Shown: one piece after another, positions 25,580 to 32,012 of the stretch
Layout of the letters: the number at the start of each line of letters is the position of its first letter
How positions within the stretch are numbered: the stretch's first letter is position 1
The notes under the pieces: generated by a model
Database searches by the model: none
What the model was told of the DNA's origin: nothing
Seen by the model: only the letters and a program-made list of their open reading frames with translations
Program-made: the position numbers and the translations under genes
Source: Stenotrophomonas acidaminiphila
GTDB taxonomy: Bacteria > Pseudomonadota > Gammaproteobacteria > Xanthomonadales > Xanthomonadaceae
Assembly (NCBI RefSeq): GCF_001431595.1
Contig: NZ_LDJO01000026.1
Coordinates: 347,366-411,365 of the forward strand
Reading direction: 5' to 3'
DNA: 64,000 nucleotides

Positions 25580-26150
25580 GGGAGTCTCCTTTCGTAACGG
25601 TCGGGTTGACGAGGATTCACAGCATTGGCTGCACATTTCACCGCCGGGTACGCTCGTTGGAGGCACGGCGCCACGGCGTGGACATCCCCCGTGCTCAGCG
25701 CACTCGCCCAGGGGGGGGAACAGGGACTTGTGGGTGGGAAAACAGCGGGACAGTCCGCCGGTGTGCGCTCGCGGGCATCGACAGCGGGTCGACGCGACCG
25801 GCGCTAGCGGGACTATGCGCATTCACCGTTTCGCGGGATGCGGGCCGCGTCGCTACGGATCCGGCACGACACGGCGTTGCCGTGCATTGGTGATCGAAGA
25901 CTCAAGTGATGACTCTCCTTGAGACGCGCCGCTGCACCCTGGGGTGTTGTGCCCCATTCTGTCTCTGATGGCACCCACTCCGGGCGCCGTGGTGTCATTG
26001 GCGATGAGTGGCCCCAAAACCGGATGGGCTTTGAAGGACGATTGTTTCAAATGTAACCAACATACTCTTATTGTGACGAGATGCCACCCTTTCTCCTGCT
26101 CGTTGCGACAGCACGATGGCCCGCGAAGGGCATCCTCGGATGCGCATTTC
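25580..26150. other. Sulfatase upstream region: G8 tract and AT-rich patch
   Basis: No convincing gene. It contains a run of eight G residues (25711-25718), about 130 bp before the sulfatase start. An unusually AT-rich patch (about 26015-26095, with TTGTTTCAAATGTAACCAAC) and the phrase GGCGATGAGTGGCCCCAAAA recall insertion-sequence ends. A short minus-strand frame (25853-26152) shows no conserved features. The patch contrasts with the rest of the window and may mark the edge of inserted DNA. Confidence 0.5.
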
Positions 26151-26412
26151 AAACCGGACGACCGCTCAGGGTCCGGAAGGCCAGGCCTTCGTCGATCCCG
26201 TTCCGCACCGCGTGCAGCACCACTTCATCATCGCCCCCGGCGTAGACCGGCTTCATGAACAGGCTGGCGCGATAGACGAACTGCACCAACTTCTGCCGGG
26301 AGACCGCCATGTCGGTGATCGGCGCAGGTTCAGGCAGTCGCGGCCGAAGCCGTGAGTTTGCCGCCGTAGTCCGCGCCGGGGTTGGACACCGCCTAGCGGG
26401 CCAGCGCGGCCA
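26150..26412 (-). pseudogene. Decayed fragment of maeB
   Basis: The minus-strand frame includes [19 protein letters not shown] and later EVVLHAVRNGIDEGLAF. These match [19 protein letters not shown] and [17 protein letters not shown] of the intact malic enzyme (about 11.33-11.68 kb). Two internal deletions are visible: one of about 36 bp ending at a repeated TAGACC and one of about 80 bp. Base identity outside the gaps is high but with many substitutions, so it is an old non-functional copy. Confidence 0.85.
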
Positions 26413-26500
26413 CGGTGCCCGGCACGTCGGCGGCCTTCCACCCGGCGGTTTCGCCGCCGATGTCGCCCGCGCGCGGCAACAGCACCGCCAGCGCGGGTGT
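26405..26500 (-). pseudogene. Decayed fragment of periplasmic ggt
   Basis: The plus-strand bases CCACGGTGCCCGGCACGTCG through GGCGGTTTCGCC match 21396-21437 of the intact ggt. After a deletion, TGTCGCCCGCGCGCGGCAAC through CACCGCCAGCGCG matches about 21564-21600. It directly abuts the maeB fragment, in the same relative order as in the intact region but without the 7 kb of D-amino-acid genes between them. Confidence 0.82.
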
Positions 26501-26540
26501 GGCGGCGAGTGCTGTGGCCAGCGCCGCGTTCGAGCACCTC

Positions 26541-26760
26541 GGCACCGGCGTGCCTGTCCCCCATCATTGATGGCCGACGGTATAGCTGGTGCGCATGGAA
26601 GCGCGCGGCAGCCGCCGCATGGCGGATGCCGGGCCGCGGCATGCCATAGCTGCCGGTTAACACCTGCACCGCGATTGTGATCCCCGCCATGGCGGGCCCG
26701 ACGGTAATCTGCCGGCCATGCAGACGCCCGCCCGCCACACGCCCTCCCCCACGGCCGGTG
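26541..26760. repeat. Right copy of the duplicated ggt-ggt intergenic segment
   Basis: Matches 21937-22106, with about 30 extra bases (near 26609-26639) and scattered substitutions. It includes the promoter region and first codons of the lipoprotein ggt at 26718. Because it follows a ggt-1 fragment on its left and an intact ggt-2 on its right, it keeps the ancestral divergent order. Confidence 0.85.
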
Positions 26761-28532
26761 CGTCCGCCGTTGCACTGCGCTGGTGCCGCCTCGGCACGCC
26801 CCTGCTGCTGTGCCTGCTGCTGTGCCTGGTGCTTGCCGCGTGCGGCACCGCGCCGGACGCGCGTGCGCCGGCAACCGCCGCCCCTGCCGCACCGCCCTCG
26901 CCGGCCATCGTCGTCGCCGCGCACCCACTGGCCGCGCGCGCCGGCGCCGAGGTGCTCGAACGCGGCGGCAGCGCGATGGACGCGGCCATGGCGGTGCAGC
27001 TGATGCTGGGACTGGTGGAACCGCAGAGTTCGGGCATCGGCGGCGGCACGGTGCTGTTGGCCTACGACGCCGACAGCGGCCAGGTCAGCGGCTACATCGG
27101 CCGCGAACAGGCACCGGCCGCAGCCGCTGCCGGCTGGTTCGACGACGCCGACGGACACCCGCTGGCACGTGGCGACGCCATGCTCTCCGGGCGCGCCACC
27201 GGCGTACCCGGCACCATCGCCACCTTCGCCCTGGCGCTGCGCGAGCATGGCCGGCTGCCATGGGCGCGCCTGTTCGACGGCACCATCGCCACCGCCGAGC
27301 AGGGCTTCACCATCACCGAGCGGCTGCAGCGGCACATCCACGGCCAGTTCCCACAAGCGGCGACGGACGACGTGCGGCGGTTGTTCGACGACGGCCACGG
27401 CGGACGCCTGCGCGCCGGCGACACGCTGCGCAATCCGGCCTACGCGGCGACGCTGCGCACGCTGGCCGCCGGCGGTGCGCAGGCGTTCTACCACGGTGCG
27501 CTGGCCCGGGCGATCGTCGCCCGCACCGCCGACGCACCACGCCCGGGGGCCATGACCCTGGATGACCTGGCAGGCTACCGCGCCGAGAAAGTGGCCCCGC
27601 TGTGCCGTCCGCTGCGCGGCTACCGGCTGTGCTCGCTGCCGCCGCCGGCCAGTGGCGTCGGCCTGCTGCAGCTGATGGCGCTGCTGGACGGTACCGATAT
27701 CGACCGTCGCGATGCGGGCGACCCGCAGGCGTGGCTGCTGTTCGCCGAGGCCAGCCGGCTGATGTACGCCGACCGTGACCACTACGTCGGCGATCCGCGC
27801 TTCGTCGACGTTCCGGTCGATGGCCTGCTGGCGGCCGACTACGTGGACGCGCGCCGCGCCCTGATCGGCACCCGGGCCGCGCCGCGGCCGCCGCGCCCCG
27901 GGGTCCCGGCCGGCGCTCCGGTCATCGCCTCCGACGCCACCGACGAGCCCGGCGGCACCAGCCATTTCGTGGTCGTGGACGGCCACGGCAATGCCGTCTC
28001 GGTGACCACCACCGTGGAATCGTTCTTCGGCTCCGGGCGCATGGTCGGCGGCTTCTTCCTCAACAACCAGCTCACCGATTTCGCCTGGGACCGCACCGAC
28101 GGCCGCCCCGGCATGGCCAATGCCATCGCCGCCGGCAAGCGCCCGCGCTCGTCGATGGCGCCGCTGCTGATGCTCGACGGCGACGGCCGCCTGGCCGGCG
28201 CGCTGGGATCGCCCGGCGGCTCGGCCATTCCCGCCTACATCGGCAAGACCCTGGTCGGGCTGCTCTATTGGCGCCTGCCGCTGGACCAGGCAGTGGCGCT
28301 GCCCAACCTGGTCGCGCGCGGCGAACGTTTCGATGGCGAGGCCGGCCGCTTCCCGGCACCGGTGCGTACCGCGCTGCGCGAGCACGGCGTGGATATCCGC
28401 AGCGGTGCCGGCGAGGATTCCGGCCTGCATGGCGTGTTCCTGCGCGACGGGCGCTGGCAATGGGCCGCCGACCCACGCCGCGACGGCACCGCCGCCTTTC
28501 CTGCCCACCGGACCCCCGATGCATCCCGTTGA
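26718..28532 (+). CDS. Gamma-glutamyltransferase family lipoprotein (copy 2)
   Basis: A 604-residue Ntn-hydrolase. A long N-terminus leads to a lipobox LVLAAC with Cys42, so it is probably a membrane-anchored lipoprotein facing the periplasm. The predicted self-cleavage nucleophile is Thr414 in EPGGTSHFVVVDGHGNAVS. The later substrate loop reads RSSMAPLLM and GSPGGSAIPAYIG. It is divergent in sequence from copy 1, so not a recent paralogue. Its stop overlaps the start of the dadA-like gene by 14 bp, giving translational coupling with D-amino-acid oxidation. That hints at gamma-glutamyl or D-amino-acid-containing peptides as substrates. Confidence 0.9.
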   Translation: MQTPARHTPSPTAGASAVALRWCRLGTPLLLCLLLCLVLAACGTAPDARAPATAAPAAPPSPAIVVAAHPLAARAGAEVLERGGSAMDAAMAVQLMLGLVEPQSSGIGGGTVLLAYDADSGQVSGYIGREQAPAAAAAGWFDDADGHPLARGDAMLSGRATGVPGTIATFALALREHGRLPWARLFDGTIATAEQGFTITERLQRHIHGQFPQAATDDVRRLFDDGHGGRLRAGDTLRNPAYAATLRTLAAGGAQAFYHGALARAIVARTADAPRPGAMTLDDLAGYRAEKVAPLCRPLRGYRLCSLPPPASGVGLLQLMALLDGTDIDRRDAGDPQAWLLFAEASRLMYADRDHYVGDPRFVDVPVDGLLAADYVDARRALIGTRAAPRPPRPGVPAGAPVIASDATDEPGGTSHFVVVDGHGNAVSVTTTVESFFGSGRMVGGFFLNNQLTDFAWDRTDGRPGMANAIAAGKRPRSSMAPLLMLDGDGRLAGALGSPGGSAIPAYIGKTLVGLLYWRLPLDQAVALPNLVARGERFDGEAGRFPAPVRTALREHGVDIRSGAGEDSGLHGVFLRDGRWQWAADPRRDGTAAFPAHRTPDASR

Positions 28533-29757
28533 ACCCCGCGGCGAACCCGCACGCGCCGATCTCGTCGTCCTCGGCGCCGGCGTCGTCGGACTCGCCACCG
28601 CCTATGCCGCCGCGCGCCGCGGCCTGTCCGTGCTGCTGCTGGACCGCGCCGACGGCCCGGTGCAGGGCACCTCGTTCGCCAACGGTGCGCAGCTGAGCTA
28701 CGCCTACACCGACGCCATGGCCGGCCCTTCCACCTGGCGCCAGTTGCCGGCCATGCTGTTCGGACGCAACGGCCCGTTCCGCACGCGCTGGTCGGCCGAC
28801 CCGGATTTCTGGCGCTGGGGCCTGGCGTTCCTGCGCCAGACCGGCAGCGCACGGCTGCGCGCCAACACCCTGGCGACGCTGCAGCTGGCGCTGGAGTCGC
28901 GCAGCGCGCTGCACGCTCTGCTGCAGCGCCACCCCATCGCTTTCGACCACGCCGTCTCGGGCAAGCTGCACGTCTACCACGACGCCGCGGCGCTGCATGG
29001 CGCGGCGTCGATGATCGCGCTCAAGCAGCCATTCGGGGTCGAGCAGCACCTGCTCGACGCGCGCCAGGCCATTGCCGCCGAACCGGCGCTGGCCGCGATG
29101 CCGGGCCTGGCCGGCGCGGTGCATTCGCCGCAGGAGGAAGCCGGCGATCCGTTCCGCTTCGGCGTCGGCCTGCTGCAGGTGCTGCAGCAGCAGTACGGCC
29201 TGCAGGCGCGCTTCGGTGTCGATATCCGGCGCGTGGTGCGGCAGGACGACGGCTGGTGCCTGCAGCCGCATGCCGGCGCGGCGCTGCAGGCGCGGCGGCT
29301 GGTGGTGTGCAACGGCATCGACGGCGCGGCGCTGCTGCGGCCGCTGGGCGTGCGCATGCCGCTGATGGCGATCAAGGGCTATTCGTTCACCGCGCCGTGT
29401 GGCCCGCGTGCGCCCACCGCGAGCATCACCGACACCTCGCGCAAACTGGTGTTCTGCCGCCTCGGCGAGCGCATGCGCGTGGCCGGGCTGGCCGACCTCA
29501 ACCACTGGGATCCACGCCCTGACCCGGGGCGCATGGCGCAGCTGGTGGCGATGGCGCGGGCCTCGATGCCCGAGGCGGTGGACTACGCGCACATCGAAAG
29601 CGACTGGGCCGGCCTGCGCCCGGTCACCCCCTGGTCCTCGCCCGAGATCCGCGCCATTGGCGCCGGGCTGGTGTGCAACCTCGGCCACGGCATGCTCGGC
29701 TGGACCCTGGCGATGGGCAGTGGCGAGCGCGCGGTGGCGCTGGCGATGGCGCAGTGA
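28519..29757 (+). CDS. DadA-type FAD-dependent D-amino-acid dehydrogenase
   Basis: A 412-residue FAD oxidoreductase. The Rossmann motif is VVLGAGVVGLATAYAAARRG near the N-terminus. The DadA-like block is GTSFANGAQLSYAYTDAMAGPS, and the C-terminal FAD/substrate pattern is NLGHGMLGWTLAMGSGE. Family members oxidise D-amino acids to imino acids at the inner membrane, passing electrons to the respiratory chain; imines are then handled by RidA. The ATG at 28519 lies inside the ggt-2 3' end. A LysR gene follows 53 bp later. The substrate (D-Ala, D-Glu or other) is not decided. Confidence 0.92.
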   Translation: MHPVEPRGEPARADLVVLGAGVVGLATAYAAARRGLSVLLLDRADGPVQGTSFANGAQLSYAYTDAMAGPSTWRQLPAMLFGRNGPFRTRWSADPDFWRWGLAFLRQTGSARLRANTLATLQLALESRSALHALLQRHPIAFDHAVSGKLHVYHDAAALHGAASMIALKQPFGVEQHLLDARQAIAAEPALAAMPGLAGAVHSPQEEAGDPFRFGVGLLQVLQQQYGLQARFGVDIRRVVRQDDGWCLQPHAGAALQARRLVVCNGIDGAALLRPLGVRMPLMAIKGYSFTAPCGPRAPTASITDTSRKLVFCRLGERMRVAGLADLNHWDPRPDPGRMAQLVAMARASMPEAVDYAHIESDWAGLRPVTPWSSPEIRAIGAGLVCNLGHGMLGWTLAMGSGERAVALAMAQ

Positions 29758-29810
29758 TGGCGGCGCCGCGAACGGTCGCCGGCAACGCCCGCATCGACTA
29801 GGATCAGGCC

Positions 29811-30716
29811 ATGCGCCTGCGCCAGATTGAAGTCTTCCACGCGGTCTACACCACCGGCTCGATCAGTGCCGCGGCACGATCGCTGCACGTCTCCCAGCCG
29901 TCGGTCAGCAAGGTCCTGCACCACACCCAGTACCAGCTGGGTTTCGAGCTTTTCAAGCTGGTGCGCGGGCGGCTGGTCGCCACCGACGAGGCGCACGCGC
30001 TGTTCGTCGAGGTCAAGGACATCTACGACCGCCTGCTGTCGCTGCAGAAGGCGGTCACGCACATCCGCGACATCGGCGGTGGGCATATCCGCCTGGCGGT
30101 GGTGCCCTCGCTCGGCCAGCACGTGGTGCCGGCGGCGATCACCCAGTACCGGCGCCAGCACCCGGAAGTCACGTTCGACGTGCAGACCCTGCACCACGGC
30201 GACCTGTTCCAGGCGCTGTACGAGCGCGAATGCGACATCGCCATCGCCTACAACCCGCCGCAGCATCCGCGCATGCAGCGCCGCGTGCTCGGGCAGGGGC
30301 AGCTGATGCTGCTGTTCGACGCCGCGCAATGGCCCGACCCGCCGGCGGCGATCCCGCTGCGCTGGCTGCAGGACCGCGACATGGTCGGCCTGGCCAGCAG
30401 CGGCCCCATCGGCGACCTGTTCACCAACGAGCTCAAGCGCCAGGGCGTGAGCATGCGCGAGGTCGTGTCCAACCAGACCTATTCGCTGGCCGCGGCGCTG
30501 ACCCGCTGCGGCGCCGGCATGAGCGTGCTGGACGAATTCACCGCCTGCGCCAATGCCGGCGGCAACCTGCTGGCGCGCCCGCTGGAACCGGAAATCGGCT
30601 TCCGCGTCGAGTGCGTGTACCTGGAGGACCGGCCGCCGTCCAAGGCCGCCACCGAGTTCGTACGGCAGTTCCAGCGCAGCCTGGCCGAAACCCGCGGCGT
30701 GCCGCCCGCAGCGTAG
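29811..30716 (+). CDS. LysR-family transcriptional regulator
   Basis: A 301-residue regulator. The N-terminal winged helix reads MRLRQIEVFHAVYTTGSISAAARSLHVSQPSVSKVLHHTQ, followed by the linker helix and a periplasmic-binding-protein-like effector domain (GGGHIRLAVVPSLGQHVVPAAI). It sits directly after the dadA-like gene on the same strand and is convergent with the racemase gene, 8 bp between stops. It is likely to regulate the ggt/dadA unit or the racemase/TonB operon; relatives near D-amino-acid genes (for example DguR or ArgP-like) support this only loosely. Confidence 0.93.
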   Translation: MRLRQIEVFHAVYTTGSISAAARSLHVSQPSVSKVLHHTQYQLGFELFKLVRGRLVATDEAHALFVEVKDIYDRLLSLQKAVTHIRDIGGGHIRLAVVPSLGQHVVPAAITQYRRQHPEVTFDVQTLHHGDLFQALYERECDIAIAYNPPQHPRMQRRVLGQGQLMLLFDAAQWPDPPAAIPLRWLQDRDMVGLASSGPIGDLFTNELKRQGVSMREVVSNQTYSLAAALTRCGAGMSVLDEFTACANAGGNLLARPLEPEIGFRVECVYLEDRPPSKAATEFVRQFQRSLAETRGVPPAA

Positions 30717-30724
30717 CCGCGCCC

Positions 30725-31966
30725 CTAGCGGGTGCGCGGGAACTTCGGGTTCAACGCGCCCCAGACGCTGTACTGGTCGGCCAGGATGACCCCGGTCCAG
30801 GCCTCGATTTCGGCCTGGGTGATCTGCTCCCCGCCCTGGCGCCCGAACAGCACCACCTCGTCGCCGGCCTGCACGCCGGGGATGTCGGTGACGTCCACCA
30901 TCGTGGTGTTCATGGTGACGCGGCCGAGTACCGGCGCGCGCCGGCCACGGACCAGCACGCTGCCCTTGTTGGAATAGGCGCGGCGGTAGCCGTCGGAATA
31001 ACCGACCGGGAGATTAGCCAGCAGCGAATCGCGGCGCAGGGTGAAGGTGCGGTCGTAGCTCACCGTGTCGCCGGCGGGAAACGCCTGCACCGACGCGACC
31101 CGGGTCTTGAACGCGGCCACGTGCGCGAACGGCGGCTTCGGCGTGCCGCCGTATCCGTACAGCGCACCGCCCGGGCGCACCATGTCCAGCCGCGATTCGG
31201 GAACATGCTGCAACGCGAACGAGTTGGCCGCATGCAGCTGCACGTCTCCGCGCCGCAGCGCGGTGTTGGCGAACAGCCAGTCGGCCTGCTCGCGGAACGT
31301 GTCCACGCCGGCGCGCACGTCGGCCGGGTCCTCGCTGGGGAAGTGGGTCATCAGGCCGACCACGCGCAGGCCTTCGGCCGCCACCAGCGCCACCGCGTCG
31401 TGCCGTCCCTGCCCGGTGGCAAGCTCCAGTCCGTTGCGGCCCATGCCGGCCGAATTCAGCGCCAGGTGCACCGGCAGCGCGCGCCGGCGGCGCCGTGCCA
31501 GCGCGGCCAGCGTCTGCGCCACGGCCAGGTTGCCCACCAGTTCTTCGACCCGGTACGGCCAGGCGGCCTCCACCTCGCCCAGCGTCGCCGCGCGCACCCG
31601 CAGTACCCGCCCGCGATAGCCGCTGGCACGCACCATGCGCGCCTCCTCGGTGCTGGCGATGCCGACGCAGCCGACGCCCGCGGCGACCAGGCGCGGAATT
31701 ACCCGGTCGATGCCGGTGCCGTAGGCATCGGCCTTGAGCACCGCGCACAGCTGCGCGTCGCCGGCCAGGGCGCGCACGCGCCGCAGGTTGGCGTCGAACA
31801 CGTCCAGGTCGATCTCCAGCCAGGCGTTGGCCGCGGCCAGGCGCGCCGTGCCCGGCACGCCCAGCAGCGGCGCGGCGCGCGCGTCGAGCGAGGCGGCCAG
31901 TGCCGTGCCCAGGGCCGCGGTGATGAAGCCGCGGCGGCCGCTGGAGGCGATGTCCGTATCCGTCAT
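30725..31966 (-). CDS. bsr: Tat-exported broad-spectrum amino-acid racemase (Bsr-like alanine racemase)
   Basis: A 413-residue fold-type III PLP racemase. The N-terminus SSGRRGFITAALGTALAAS has a twin-arginine signal, so the enzyme should fold with PLP and be exported. The PLP lysine is Lys78 in AVLKADAYGTG. The sequence follows periplasmic Bsr enzymes rather than the housekeeping Alr: MGRNGLEL, LDMVRPGGALYGY, SLLANLPVGYSDGY, MNTTMVDVTDIPGVQAGDEVVLFG and the C-terminal YSVWGALNPKF. Bsr enzymes interconvert many L/D amino acids in the periplasm, including Lys, Arg and Met in Vibrio. It is third in a minus-strand run behind the hydrolase and the TonB receptor (46-bp gap). Confidence 0.9.
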   Translation of the reverse strand: MTDTDIASSGRRGFITAALGTALAASLDARAAPLLGVPGTARLAAANAWLEIDLDVFDANLRRVRALAGDAQLCAVLKADAYGTGIDRVIPRLVAAGVGCVGIASTEEARMVRASGYRGRVLRVRAATLGEVEAAWPYRVEELVGNLAVAQTLAALARRRRRALPVHLALNSAGMGRNGLELATGQGRHDAVALVAAEGLRVVGLMTHFPSEDPADVRAGVDTFREQADWLFANTALRRGDVQLHAANSFALQHVPESRLDMVRPGGALYGYGGTPKPPFAHVAAFKTRVASVQAFPAGDTVSYDRTFTLRRDSLLANLPVGYSDGYRRAYSNKGSVLVRGRRAPVLGRVTMNTTMVDVTDIPGVQAGDEVVLFGRQGGEQITQAEIEAWTGVILADQYSVWGALNPKFPRTR

Positions 31967-32012
31967 GGTGGGTCCCGATGCCGCCGGTTGCCCGGCGGCG
32001 TTGTTGGCAGGA

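Noticed and set aside
25853..26152. A 99-codon minus-strand frame in the AT-rich patch
   Set aside because: No conserved motif, no ribosome site, and it crosses sequence that looks like insertion-element or relic DNA.
26253..28598. A 781-codon minus-strand frame opposite the lipoprotein ggt
   Set aside because: Its first part is antisense to ggt-2, and its end reads through the maeB/ggt relics; it is not a coherent protein.
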